A DNA stretch of 64,000 nucleotides, taken from contig NZ_FXEH01000006.1 of assembly GCF_900176565.1 (NCBI RefSeq), positions 682,001 to 746,000 of the forward strand, read 5' to 3'. Both the position numbers and the translations under genes were made by a program. The notes below the pieces were generated by a model. The model was given only the letters and a program-made list of their open reading frames with translations. It was not told where the DNA came from and ran no database searches. This stretch comes from Thalassobacillus devorans (lineage in GTDB: Bacteria; Bacillota; Bacilli; Bacillales; Halobacillaceae). The stretch's first letter is position 1; each line of letters begins with the position of its first letter. Below are positions 27,566 through 36,255 of this stretch, in pieces.

Positions 27566-27602
27566 CAAAAAAAGCACCACCTGAACTTGCAGGTAGTGCT
27601 TC
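27566..27602 (-). terminator. terminator after LTA synthase
   Basis: AAGCACTACCTG pairs with CAGGTGGTGCTT (one G-T pair), with a T-run on the minus strand that is also the A-run of the last unit of array C. Confidence 0.85.
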
Positions 27603-27616
27603 TTGGCTTCATACGA

Positions 27617-29506
27617 TTATTTTCCTTCGATGTCCTTGTTCTGATCAAGGAAGCGGAGCAAGTCGCCGTGGACAACTTTATCGGAATACTCCAGCTCTTG
27701 TTCTCCTCTTTCTTTTAGTGGGGCACAGGCCTCACCATCGATTTCTTCTTCGGTTTCTTTGTCATAGCAGGCGCCGTCCTTGGCAGCATAGATATACTTG
27801 TCAGTAACGACCGTACCGTCACGGAAGATGGCAATGTCCTCACGATCTTTCGCAAACAGGTCGACACCGAACTGGACGTCGTTTCCTGCTTCAATTCCAA
27901 GTAGATTAAGGATTGTCGGTTTCAAGTCGACTTGACTACCGACTGTCTTCATTTCTTTACCTTCTTCACCTGGAATGTGAATGATCAATGGGACCTCCTG
28001 GAACTGCGCTTCTTCAAATGTGCGGATTTCTTTGTCCATCAGGTCTCCCATGGCACGGTTATGGTTATCAGAAATGCCATAGTGGTCACCATACATAACG
28101 AAAATCGTATCTTCATATTCGCCTTGTTCCTTCATCATTTCCATGAACTTTTTCACTGCTTCATCCTGATAACGCATGGTCTGGAAGTAGCGGTCTACCG
28201 TACCATCTCCAGTTTCAGCAGGATCGATCATTACATCTTCATCGTTGTTCAAAATGAACGGATAATGGTGCGTCAGTGTAATGAACTTCGCATAATATGG
28301 CTTGTCCAGGTCTTTGATCATTGGCATCGATTGTTCAAAGAAAGGAATGTCTTTCAAGCCATAGTTGACGGAGTTTTCTTCGTTTACATCATATTCGCTC
28401 TTAGAGAAGAAGTGGTCGTAACCAAGGGATTTGTACATGACATCCCGGTTCCAGAACGAGTCATTGTTTCCGTGGAACGACACTGGTGTATAGCCTTCCT
28501 CTTTGATAATTTCCGGGGTCGCGTTGTATTCATTATTGGCATTCGTTGTAAAAACAGCACCCCGTGACATGCCATACATAGAATTATCTAAAAGGAATTC
28601 CGAGTCGGAAGTCTTTCCCTGACCTGTATTGTGATAGAAGTTAGAGAAATAGTAACTATCCTCTTTTAAATCGTTCAGGAACGGAGTGACTTCTTCGCCG
28701 TTCAACTTGTAGTCAATAACAAAATTCTGTGCGGACTCCAGAGAAATAAGCACAACGTTTTTACCTTTTGCCTTACCGAAATATTCCCCTTGTACACCCA
28801 TTTTCCCTTGCTGGCCATTGACGTAGTTGAGTACTTCTGTCAATTCATCACTGTCCGCAAACACTCGCTTGGAGGATGCGTTGGCGGTAACGACACTATC
28901 ATAGATGTGATAGTTATAGATTCCCAGCAATTTTACTAGTTTCATGCGGTCGAATGTCCGTGTTAAGAGTTCCGGGCGCTCCTGATTAGCCAGGTTCAGG
29001 TTCACAGCTGCAATACCAATGACTGCGGCATACAGCATCGCAACGGTACGCTTTTTGAACCGTATTGACGGTTTAACTTTCTTCGACACGAGCCAGGTAA
29101 TCAGGATGGCGACATCAATCCAGTAAATGGCATCCATTGGATGAATCAATGCCTGGGCACTGCCGCCTAGTTCAGCAAAGTTCTTGTACTGCATCAGTAC
29201 CGGCAGTGTAATGAAGTCGCTGAAAAAGCGGAAATAGACAACATTGGCGAAAAGCACGAACGTCATCAGTACATAAATCGTCATGAACGCTTTATTCCGG
29301 AATCGTCTTGGTATCAACAGGGACAAGCCCAGGAAAAATAAAATCGAACTGATTGGTGCAATTCCGAGAATGAATTGCTGTGTACTATTTTCAATATCTA
29401 AGTTAAAAGCTGTTTTCAAAGCATAATAGGTTTTACCCCATAGGAACAGGACAGCTACTAGGAAGAATAGCCAGCCCTTTTTCAATAGACTCTTGTAATC
29501 TTTCAT
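27617..29506 (-). CDS. ltaS: LTA synthase family protein (polyglycerolphosphate transferase)
   Basis: A 629-residue protein with five N-terminal membrane helices (residues 10-30, 44-66, 72-95, 125-143, 153-172) and an extracellular sulfatase-fold domain from about residue 215. Catalytic Thr299 is in NTGQGKTSDSEF, matching the Thr of known LtaS enzymes; Glu257 (LISLESAQN) and the later YGDHYGISDN carry metal ligands. It transfers glycerol phosphate from phosphatidylglycerol to build lipoteichoic acid at the outer membrane face. Bacilli often have several paralogs (LtaS, YfnI, YqgS, YvgJ); which one this is cannot be decided. Confidence 0.93.
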   Translation of the reverse strand: MKDYKSLLKKGWLFFLVAVLFLWGKTYYALKTAFNLDIENSTQQFILGIAPISSILFFLGLSLLIPRRFRNKAFMTIYVLMTFVLFANVVYFRFFSDFITLPVLMQYKNFAELGGSAQALIHPMDAIYWIDVAILITWLVSKKVKPSIRFKKRTVAMLYAAVIGIAAVNLNLANQERPELLTRTFDRMKLVKLLGIYNYHIYDSVVTANASSKRVFADSDELTEVLNYVNGQQGKMGVQGEYFGKAKGKNVVLISLESAQNFVIDYKLNGEEVTPFLNDLKEDSYYFSNFYHNTGQGKTSDSEFLLDNSMYGMSRGAVFTTNANNEYNATPEIIKEEGYTPVSFHGNNDSFWNRDVMYKSLGYDHFFSKSEYDVNEENSVNYGLKDIPFFEQSMPMIKDLDKPYYAKFITLTHHYPFILNNDEDVMIDPAETGDGTVDRYFQTMRYQDEAVKKFMEMMKEQGEYEDTIFVMYGDHYGISDNHNRAMGDLMDKEIRTFEEAQFQEVPLIIHIPGEEGKEMKTVGSQVDLKPTILNLLGIEAGNDVQFGVDLFAKDREDIAIFRDGTVVTDKYIYAAKDGACYDKETEEEIDGEACAPLKERGEQELEYSDKVVHGDLLRFLDQNKDIEGK

Positions 29507-29702
29507 CGTGGTGAACCTCCTGTTAATGTTTCATCACTCACATAATAGTTCAATTTAACAAATTCTTTGTCAGAAGTAAATACAAATCTTTACCAGAAGT
29601 GAATACAAAAGGGGAATAATAAATCTCTGCTTGAATATACCCGTCTTTACATAGAATTAATCTTATTAATTTTTCCTTTACAATTTAAATGAAAAAATTA
29701 AG

Positions 29703-29751
29703 TTGACCAGGGTGGTCGAAAGGGAGTACAATTAAGTCGACCGGAGTGGTC
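29703..29751 (+). promoter_or_regulatory. promoter with two TetR-type operators before the exporter operon
   Basis: GACCAGGGTGGTC (29705-29717) and GACCGGAGTGGTC (29739-29751) are near-identical dyads with GACC/GGTC arms, 34 bases apart. The -35 TTGACC (29703-29708) and -10 TACAAT (29727-29732), 18 bases apart, place dyad 1 over the -35 and dyad 2 over the start of transcription. The TetR gene starts 25 bases later, so autorepression is likely. Confidence 0.75.
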
Positions 29752-29775
29752 TAAAATTAACGCGAGGTTTATATA

Positions 29776-30420
29776 TTGGTGAAAAGGAGGGGCAAAACCA
29801 TCGCAACGAAATTCATCAATTTAGACGATCATAAACGTAGAAAAATTTTGAATGCAGCCTTCCGTGAGTTTGCTGAGAAAGGTTTTGAGCAGGCGTCGAC
29901 CAATGTCATTGTGAAAGAAGCCCGAATCGGTAAGGGAATGCTTTTCTATTATTTTAAAAACAAGCAGGGGCTCTACGAATATCTCATCGAATACACGCTC
30001 GATGTCATTATGAAAGATTATTTACAGCGGATCGATCCGAGCGAGCGGGATTTTATCAAACGGTTCAAGCATGCCGCGCGAGTGAAAATGAAGGCGTTCC
30101 TGGAGCATCCGGATCTGTTTCGGTTCAGTGGGACATTCATGCTCGATCAGGAGTCGATTCCTGACCGGTTGAAGCCACGGATGGAACAGCTTCAGGAAAT
30201 GGGGAACAAAATCATGTATGAGAATATCGACTATTCCCTGTTCCGGGACGATGTCGATGTGGAAAAAGCGTTCCGCCTGATTCGCTGGGCTATCGAAGGC
30301 TATCAGAACGAAATGAAGCAGCGGCTCGATGGGGCGAATTTTGCCACATTGGATTTTGATCCGTATTGGAAGGAATTTGATGAGTATTTAGACGTTTTGC
30401 GGAAAAGTTTTTATTCGTAA
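29776..30420 (+). CDS. TetR/AcrR-family regulator of the adjacent ABC exporter
   Basis: A 214-residue repressor with the HTH in about residues 20-65 (STNVIVKEARIGKGMLFYYF). First gene of an operon with an ABC exporter, behind a promoter with two matching dyads. The start is odd: TTG 29776 and GTG 29779 have only a weak GAGG upstream, while the excellent site AAAGGAGGGG (29783-29792) is placed seven bases before an ATC codon (29800), after which the protein reads ATKFINLDDHKRRKIL. ATG may have mutated to ATC, forcing weak or near-cognate initiation. Confidence 0.87.
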   Translation: MVKRRGKTIATKFINLDDHKRRKILNAAFREFAEKGFEQASTNVIVKEARIGKGMLFYYFKNKQGLYEYLIEYTLDVIMKDYLQRIDPSERDFIKRFKHAARVKMKAFLEHPDLFRFSGTFMLDQESIPDRLKPRMEQLQEMGNKIMYENIDYSLFRDDVDVEKAFRLIRWAIEGYQNEMKQRLDGANFATLDFDPYWKEFDEYLDVLRKSFYS

Positions 30421-30433
30421 GGGAGGGATCAGG

Positions 30434-31321
30434 ATGAGTGTATTGGAAACAAAAAACCTGAAAAAGCATTTCGGCAAGGTAAAGGCGCTGGATGGGGTCG
30501 ATATCGACGTAAGGGAAGGGGAAGTGTTCGGTTTTATCGGCCCGAATGGTGCCGGAAAATCGACGACGCTCCGAGTGCTGCTTGGCATGTTGAAGGCGAC
30601 CGAAGGCGAGGCGACTATTTTCGGGAAAGATGCCTGGAGTGACGCGGTGGAATTGCACAAGCGAATTGCTTACGTCCCCGGGGATGTGAACCTGTGGCCG
30701 AACCTTACCGGCGGGGAAGTCATCGATCTGTTTGTGAAGCTGCGGGGAGTCAAGCGATCGGAACGCCGCGAGGAACTGATTCGCCGGTTTCAATTGGATC
30801 CTTCAAAAAAAAGCCGTACCTATTCCAAGGGGAATCGGCAAAAAGTGGCGCTTGTCGCTGCCTTTTCCTCGGATGCCGATTTGTATATCCTGGATGAACC
30901 GACATCCGGCCTCGACCCATTGATGGAACGTGTCTTCCAGGAATGTGTGATGGAAGCTAAAGCGGAAGGGAAAAGTGTATTGCTCTCGAGTCATATTTTA
31001 TCCGAGGTCGAACGGCTCTGTGACCGGGTGGCGATTATCCGGGATGGACGGATCATCGAATCGGGCTCTCTTGCCGACTTGCGCCATTTGACGCGGACAC
31101 AGCTGTTGTTACAAACGAAACAGCATGTACCCGATCTGGGAGAGCAGCCTGGCGTCCATCATCTCGAAGAAAAAGACGGGGCGCTCGTTTTTCAAGTGGA
31201 TACGGAAAAACTCGATGATGTGATGCGTTATGTCAGCGGGTTCGGAATCGTAAAGATTGAAAGCACACCGCCGACACTGGAGGACTTGTTCATGCGCCAT
31301 TATGAAGGAGTGGAAGGCTGA
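30434..31321 (+). CDS. ABC transporter ATP-binding protein (TnrB2-like exporter)
   Basis: A 295-residue ATPase. Walker A is GPNGAGKSTT (residues 37-46), the signature is YSKGNRQKVALVAA (a divergent LSGGQ), and Walker B is LYILDEPTSGLDP. The stop TGA overlaps the permease start by one base (TGATG). Together with the 535-residue permease it resembles exporters linked to tetronasin or other polyketides (COG1131/COG3559). Controlled by the TetR gene 14 bases upstream. Confidence 0.9.
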   Translation: MSVLETKNLKKHFGKVKALDGVDIDVREGEVFGFIGPNGAGKSTTLRVLLGMLKATEGEATIFGKDAWSDAVELHKRIAYVPGDVNLWPNLTGGEVIDLFVKLRGVKRSERREELIRRFQLDPSKKSRTYSKGNRQKVALVAAFSSDADLYILDEPTSGLDPLMERVFQECVMEAKAEGKSVLLSSHILSEVERLCDRVAIIRDGRIIESGSLADLRHLTRTQLLLQTKQHVPDLGEQPGVHHLEEKDGALVFQVDTEKLDDVMRYVSGFGIVKIESTPPTLEDLFMRHYEGVEG

Positions 31322-32928
31322 TGAATAAGCGGTTATATGCCAACACAGGCGTTCTTGCCCGGCATATCGCAAGACAGGACCGGGTACGACTTGTCATTTG
31401 GGTGGCTGCTTTTCTTGTTTCTACTTTGCTTGTCGTGAGTGCTTTTTCTACCTTGTATTCCTCCGAAACAGAACGGCAGGCAATGGCAGAAACGATGGAA
31501 AATCCGGCGATGATTGCCATGGTCGGTCCTGGCTATGGTCTCGACAATTATACCGTCGGTGCGATGCTTGCCCACCAGATGCTGCTATTGACAGCGGTTG
31601 TCGTGGGGGTGATGAATATCCTGCTGGTTGCCCGGCATACGCGGGGAGAAGAGGAGGATGGCCGGCTGGAGCTCGTACGGGCGCTTCCGGCTGGAAGGCT
31701 TTCCAGTCTTGCTTCAACGCTCGTGGTATATACAGGCGCGAATCTCGTGCTGGCCCTGCTCATTGCTGTTGGGCTTGTAGCTTTTAATGTAGAAAGCATT
31801 GATGTTGAGGGTTCACTTTTATACGGAGCGGCCCTCGGAGTAACGGGAATCTTTTTCGCTGCCCTGACAGCCGTGTTCGCCCAGCTGTCGGAAAGTGGAA
31901 GAGGAACAATCGGCCTGGGGATGGCTGTCCTGTTGCTCGCTTATATGGTCCGGGCCATTGGAGATGTGTCCAGCGAAGCATTGGCACTCGTTTCCCCATT
32001 CGGGTGGATCGTCCGCACGGAAACATATGTCAACAATCTTTGGTGGCCGGTTGTGGCCACCCTGACTGCGGCTGTTGTGCTTGCCGTTTTAGCGTTTTAT
32101 TTAAATGCTATCCGCGACATGGACGCAGGATTTTTACCATCTAAAGCAGGGAAAAAACAGGCATCCCGCCTATTAGTCCATCCCGTTGGGTTAGCGGTTC
32201 GTCTTCAGCGTACGGGAATCATTTCCTGGGCAATCGCAATGTTCGTGCTTGGCGCGTCGTATGGCTCGGTTCTTGGCGATTTGGAGTCGTTTTTTGCCGA
32301 CAATGAAATGATGCAGCAGCTGCTTACCCCGGTTTCCGGTGTATCTTTGACCGAACAGTTCCTGTCGATGCTGATGGCGGTACTCGCCATGATCAGCACG
32401 ATTCCTGCTTTGTTGTTCATGTTGAAGCTGAAAGGGGAAGAGAGCAAAGGGAGGGCCGCTCACTTGCTGGAACGAGCGGTTTCCCGGACGAGGCTGATGG
32501 GAAGTTATCTGGTGCTGGCATTGGTTGGCGGCTGGATTATGTTATCCCTGGCCGCGCTTGGTCTCGGAGTTGCCGGCAATGCCGTCATGGAAGATAGTAT
32601 TTCGCTTGGAAGATTCTATGAATCTGCCATGGCCTATCTACCTGCCATGTGGGTAATGCTTGCACTGGCAGTTTTGCTGATTGGCTTGGCGCCAAGTCTT
32701 ACTGTCGTCGCCTGGCTGTATCTTGTCTACTCTTTCATCGTCGTCTATATGGGAGGATTATTCCAATTTGACGAGTGGGTCACTAAACTGAGCCCGTTCG
32801 GTCATATTCCGGAACTCCCGGTCGAAGAAGTGAGCTGGCTGGCGCTGAGCGTGCTGACTGGTATTGCGGTGGTAGTGCTTGTAGCTGGTTTTGCAGGATA
32901 CCGGAGGCGTGATATCCAGGGCGGATAA
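31321..32928 (+). CDS. ABC exporter permease, TnrB3-like
   Basis: A 535-residue membrane protein with about twelve helices, which is twice the usual ABC-2 size and fits the COG3559 'exporter of polyketide antibiotics' family. The first cytosolic segment has RHTRGEEEDGRLELVRALPAG, and the second half repeats a similar pattern (LKLKGEESKGRAAHLLERAV), indicating internal duplication. Translationally coupled to the ATPase. The substrate is unknown; the family name should not be taken as proof of antibiotic export. Its stop codon lies in the first unit of repeat array D. Confidence 0.88.
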   Translation: MNKRLYANTGVLARHIARQDRVRLVIWVAAFLVSTLLVVSAFSTLYSSETERQAMAETMENPAMIAMVGPGYGLDNYTVGAMLAHQMLLLTAVVVGVMNILLVARHTRGEEEDGRLELVRALPAGRLSSLASTLVVYTGANLVLALLIAVGLVAFNVESIDVEGSLLYGAALGVTGIFFAALTAVFAQLSESGRGTIGLGMAVLLLAYMVRAIGDVSSEALALVSPFGWIVRTETYVNNLWWPVVATLTAAVVLAVLAFYLNAIRDMDAGFLPSKAGKKQASRLLVHPVGLAVRLQRTGIISWAIAMFVLGASYGSVLGDLESFFADNEMMQQLLTPVSGVSLTEQFLSMLMAVLAMISTIPALLFMLKLKGEESKGRAAHLLERAVSRTRLMGSYLVLALVGGWIMLSLAALGLGVAGNAVMEDSISLGRFYESAMAYLPAMWVMLALAVLLIGLAPSLTVVAWLYLVYSFIVVYMGGLFQFDEWVTKLSPFGHIPELPVEEVSWLALSVLTGIAVVVLVAGFAGYRRRDIQGG

Positions 32929-33080
32929 GAGAAAATCTTACTGTATGAGAGACAAAGTAACAGGGATGAGAGCTGCTACCGTTGGTAAGAGTGACAAATT
33001 CGAAATTAAAAGAGACAAATTTTTCAATAAGAGAGACAAATTTTGAAAAAAGAGAGAACTGACAAGCGTATAGGAGACAA
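32925..33080. repeat. phased repeat array D (word AAGAGAGACAAA, 21-bp period)
   Basis: Eight units; cores end at about 32933, 32953, 32973, 32995, 33016, 33037, 33058 and 33078. Fillers differ, words are conserved (for example CAATAAGAGAGACAAATTTT). The first unit includes the TAA stop of the ABC permease, and a terminator comes right after the array, so it forms the operon's 3' UTR. A 33-codon frame from ATG 32945 reads KRDKFFN-like heptads but lacks a ribosome site. Confidence 0.85.
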
Positions 33081-33089
33081 CGACACCAC

Positions 33090-33119
33090 CTCTGGCTGAC
33101 CCGCAGCCAGAGTTTTTTT
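33090..33119 (+). terminator. terminator after array D
   Basis: CTCTGGCT pairs with AGCCAGAG around a 7-base loop, followed by seven T. It ends the TetR-ABC transcript after the array. Confidence 0.88.
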
Positions 33120-33210
33120 CTGTAATAAAAATGTAATCGCATTTCCGTTGACTTTGAATGATTTATTTCATAATATACTAAATAATGAAATGTATATTCC
33201 GGAAAGGGAG

Positions 33211-34596
33211 ATGTTGACAATTACTACGGACAGTAAAGGGCTAATATCTGATCACACGAAGAAGTCGGCGGAGCTTTTCGAAAAAGCGGGGAAAGTGATT
33301 CCCGGCGGTGTCACTGCCCATATCAAGCATATTGCGCCCCATCCATTGGTGATGGAAAAAGCGAAAGGGAGCAAAATCTACGATGTGGATTGCAATGAGT
33401 ATATCGATTACCTGCTGTCTTATGGAGCCTTGATTCATGGTCATGGCCACGAGCATGTGCAGCAGGCCGTCATGAACCAAATGGAGACAGACGGCACGAC
33501 AATTTTTGGAACGCCCCATAAGCTGGAAATCACCATGGCAGAAAAACTGATCGACTTGTACCCGAGCATCGATATGGTGCGTTACACGAACTCCGGGCTG
33601 GAAGCGACACTGCTAGCGATCCGTACAGCAATGGCTTATACCGGGAAAACGAAACTGGCCAAATTTGAAGGTCATTATCATGGCGGCTATGATCAGGTGC
33701 TTCTTAGTGTGAACCCTGACCTCAAGCAGGCGGGTGGAGAAGAAGCTCCGCAAGCGGTCCCGGAATCCAGTGGAATTCCTGAGTATTATGTAGAGAATAC
33801 CATCATGCTTCCATTCAATGATTTAGAAAACGCGGAACGGATTTTACGGAAACATGCTGGTGAAATTTCCGGTCTAATTCTGGAGCCGGTCCAGGGCGGG
33901 TTCATCCCGGCCGAACAAGATTTCATACAAGGCATCCGTAAAATTACCGAAGAGCTTGGCATTGTATTAATTTTTGATGAAGTGAAGACGGGTTTCCGGG
34001 TCGGACTTGGAGGTGCTCAGGAAATGTTCGGAATTAAACCAGATTTAACGGCGCTTGGAAAAGTATTAGGCGGTGGTTTTCCTGTGGGGGCCATCGGCGG
34101 AAAGCGGGAGTTTATGATGACAACCGCTGTTGATGACAGCCGTGACATCCTCACAGCCGGTGCTGATAATACGAATAAGAAGCAGTCCGTTTTTCATAGT
34201 GGCACGTACAACGGACATCCGACCGTGCTTGCTGCCGGACTTGCGACGATTGACGTACTGGAGCAGCCAGGGGCAGTGGATGATTTGTTTGCAAAAACAA
34301 ACCTGCTGCGCAAGAAACTGGAGGCCGTTTACCATCAACACGGGCTGACGATGCAGACCGTTGGTGCGGGGAGTATTTTTAATATCATTTTGACGGATAG
34401 AAAAATTCTTAACTACCGTGATATGGAGCATCATGATGCCAATCTCCGAAAAGAAATCGATTATGAATTATTGAAGCTCGGCATTTATACGAAACCGATG
34501 AACCGATATTCGATGTCGACGGTGCACAGCGATGAAGATATTGAACAAACCGTCTCCGCTCACGACGAGGCGATCCGTCGCGTCTTAAATAAATAA
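33211..34596 (+). CDS. class III aminotransferase, glutamate-1-semialdehyde aminomutase-like
   Basis: A 461-residue PLP enzyme. Key parts are ELFEKAGKVIPGGVTAHIKH at the start, the cofactor region YTNSGLEATLLAIRTA, EPVQGGFIP, IFDEVKTGFR (Asp), and the PLP lysine in TALGKVLGGGFPVGAIGG. It is related to HemL but longer and not next to hem genes, so a different amino substrate is likely. AAAGGGAG ends directly at the ATG 33211, leaving no spacer, so TTG 33214 or a slightly later codon may be the true start; the in-frame ATG at 33190 has no ribosome site. Followed by an RpiR-type regulator. Confidence 0.85.
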   Translation: MLTITTDSKGLISDHTKKSAELFEKAGKVIPGGVTAHIKHIAPHPLVMEKAKGSKIYDVDCNEYIDYLLSYGALIHGHGHEHVQQAVMNQMETDGTTIFGTPHKLEITMAEKLIDLYPSIDMVRYTNSGLEATLLAIRTAMAYTGKTKLAKFEGHYHGGYDQVLLSVNPDLKQAGGEEAPQAVPESSGIPEYYVENTIMLPFNDLENAERILRKHAGEISGLILEPVQGGFIPAEQDFIQGIRKITEELGIVLIFDEVKTGFRVGLGGAQEMFGIKPDLTALGKVLGGGFPVGAIGGKREFMMTTAVDDSRDILTAGADNTNKKQSVFHSGTYNGHPTVLAAGLATIDVLEQPGAVDDLFAKTNLLRKKLEAVYHQHGLTMQTVGAGSIFNIILTDRKILNYRDMEHHDANLRKEIDYELLKLGIYTKPMNRYSMSTVHSDEDIEQTVSAHDEAIRRVLNK

Positions 34597-34696
34597 GGGA
34601 ACCGGGGCGAACCAGACTTGCAATTGGTCCGCCTTATTAACCTTGTGTAAAGTAGAAGAAGCGGTTAACCTTAAAGCAGAATAGGAGGTTGTGAGG

Positions 34697-35554
34697 ATGG
34701 AGAATGTATACCAGCGTATCGCAGCTAACATCGGGGACATGAGCAAATCCCACGTCAGGATTGCGACCTACATAGTAGAGAACCAGACGACTGCTCCATT
34801 TTTAACCGTAGGTAAATTGGCGAAAATGGCAGGCGTCGGTGATGCCACAGTGGTCCGGTTTGCAACAGCACTCGGGTACAGCGGGTATGCGGAGATGCAG
34901 CAATATATGCAAAGCTCCGTCCAGCAGCAGTTGACGACGACCGAGCGGTTGAAAATTTCAAAAGAAGTGTATGACCAGGAATCATCCGGTGTCTATGAAG
35001 TGTTTCAGGATGATATCTCAAACATCCAGGCGACGGTGGAAAAACTGGATGAACAGGCGTTCCACCAGGCGGTCGGATCTTTGTTGAAGGCAAGAAAAAT
35101 TTATATCATCGCCAACCGCAGTGCTGCCTCACTTGGTGTATTTCTGAATTATTATCTCGGCATCATCTTGCAAAACACGGAATTGATCCGATCGGTCGAG
35201 GATTCTTCGGAAAAATTGTATGACCTGGGAGAGGAGGATGTCGTTCTCGGTATCAGCTTTTCGCGTTATACTAAGAGTACGATTCAGATGTTTACCTACG
35301 CCAAGGAAAAGAATGCGCAGACGATTGCGATTACCGACAATCTGTTATCGCCACTCGTGCCCCATGCGGATATTCCATTGGCGGCATCAAGCCAGATGCC
35401 AAGTTTCATCGATTCATTCGTTGCTCCGCTAAGCCTGATTAATGCCCTGATTACATTTGTCGGAAAAGAGAAGCAGACCGATATCCACGAACGTCTCGAT
35501 GTATTAGAAGGAATCTGGGATCATTTTGATGTGTTTGAAAAACGAAAGAATTAG
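34697..35554 (+). CDS. RpiR/MurR-family transcriptional regulator
   Basis: A 285-residue regulator with an N-terminal HTH_6 domain (residues 1-77, VGKLAKMAGVGDATVVRFATALG) and a C-terminal SIS sugar-phosphate-binding domain (about residues 120-250, KIYIIANRSAASLG). Such proteins respond to phosphosugars or amino sugars. ATG 34697 is nine bases after AGGAGG; a GTG two codons earlier is too close to that site. Its position after the aminotransferase suggests, but does not prove, a link to that enzyme. Confidence 0.88.
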   Translation: MENVYQRIAANIGDMSKSHVRIATYIVENQTTAPFLTVGKLAKMAGVGDATVVRFATALGYSGYAEMQQYMQSSVQQQLTTTERLKISKEVYDQESSGVYEVFQDDISNIQATVEKLDEQAFHQAVGSLLKARKIYIIANRSAASLGVFLNYYLGIILQNTELIRSVEDSSEKLYDLGEEDVVLGISFSRYTKSTIQMFTYAKEKNAQTIAITDNLLSPLVPHADIPLAASSQMPSFIDSFVAPLSLINALITFVGKEKQTDIHERLDVLEGIWDHFDVFEKRKN

Positions 35555-35570
35555 TGAGGGAGGTAGCTGA

Positions 35571-36095
35571 TTGTTGAGAAAAGTAGAGGTAGTAGCATTT
35601 GATGCCCGGTGGATGGACCGTTATAGGGAAGAAGCGGACCAGATAGAAGCGGTATTAGGCGATAACCTTGTGGCTATCCATCACATCGGCAGCACGTCGG
35701 TCCCTGGGCTTCCGGCAAAACCGATCATCGATATCATGCCGGTAGTAAAAGAAATTGCAGCAGTTGATCCATGTAAGGAAGCAATGGAAACGCTTGGATA
35801 TGAAGCGAAAGGGGAGTATGGTATTCCAGGCCGCCGTTTTTTCAGAAAAGGTGGGGACGCTCGCACCCATCACGTCCATGTTTTCGAGGAAGGGAGTCCG
35901 GACGCCATCCGTCACTTGGCGTTTCGTGACTATTTACGGGAGCATCCCGATGTGGCAAAAGCCTATGGCACGTTGAAACAGGACCTCGCCCGAAAACATC
36001 CGCACGATATGGATGCTTATATCGAAGGAAAGCATCATTTTATCACAGAGCTGGAACAAAAAGCAGTCACCTGGTATAACAATTTGCGTCCATAG
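35571..36095 (+). CDS. GrpB family protein (UPF0157)
   Basis: A 174-residue nucleotidyltransferase-fold protein. The signature HHIGSTSVPGLPAKPIIDIM (about residues 36-55) contains the GS...D..D-like active-site pattern of this superfamily, and HHVHVFEEGS follows. Biochemical role unproven. TTG start (two tandem TTG codons) after GAGGGAGGTAGC. The reading frame downstream of its TAG stop stays open through the whole of array E, up to a stop at about 36257, which would add a leucine-heptad tail if the stop were read through. Confidence 0.86.
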   Translation: MLRKVEVVAFDARWMDRYREEADQIEAVLGDNLVAIHHIGSTSVPGLPAKPIIDIMPVVKEIAAVDPCKEAMETLGYEAKGEYGIPGRRFFRKGGDARTHHVHVFEEGSPDAIRHLAFRDYLREHPDVAKAYGTLKQDLARKHPHDMDAYIEGKHHFITELEQKAVTWYNNLRP

Positions 36096-36108
36096 ACGTG
36101 GGGAATCT

Positions 36109-36233
36109 CGTTAGGGCAAAAGATTGCGGCGTTAAGTCAGAAGTTTACAGAGTTAGGGCAGAACCTTAGCTTGTTAAGTCAGAACATTCCATCGTTAGGG
36201 GAGAAGTCTTCCGAGTTAGGGAAGAACCCCCAG
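36109..36233. repeat. phased repeat array E (word GTTAGGGCAGAA, exact 21-bp period)
   Basis: Six units starting at 36109, 36130, 36151, 36172, 36193 and 36214, all steps exactly 21. Words alternate in form: GTTAGGGCAAAA, GTTAAGTCAGAA, GTTAGGGCAGAA, GTTAAGTCAGAA, GTTAGGGGAGAA, GTTAGGGAAGAA. Fillers are unrelated. In the frame of grpB the array reads L(G/S)Q(K/N)xxx heptads. It follows grpB by 13 bases and is followed by a terminator-like hairpin. Confidence 0.88.
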
Positions 36234-36235
36234 AC

Positions 36236-36255
36236 AAAAAAGTTGAAACTTTTTT
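36236..36255 (+). terminator. terminator-like hairpin after array E
   Basis: AAAAAAGTT and AACTTTTTT flank a 3-base loop and end in a T-run. The stem is A/T-rich, so it may be weak. Confidence 0.5.

Larger units (their letters stand above)
25963..27570. repeat. phased repeat array C (word AAGAGAGACAA, 21-bp period), split by IS3 copy 1
   Basis: Nine units. The C of each GAC core is at 25973, 25991, 26012, 26033, then after the inserted element 27482, 27504, 27524, 27545 and 27566. Subtracting 1428 bases (element plus 4-bp duplication) puts 27482 exactly 21 bases after 26033. Steps are 21 bp apart from small indels in degenerate units. The array fills the space between the terminators of two convergent genes; its last unit supplies the T-run of the LTA synthase terminator. 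Confidence 0.88.

Noticed and set aside
25963-27570. CRISPR array in the AAGAGAGACAA repeats
   Set aside because: Unit length is only 21 bp, words are short and degenerate, fillers are about 10 bases, and there are no cas genes anywhere in the window.
27932-28567. 211-codon plus-strand ORF opposite the LTA synthase gene
   Set aside because: Antisense shadow: composition rich in Phe, His and Val, no start signal, overlaps a well supported gene.
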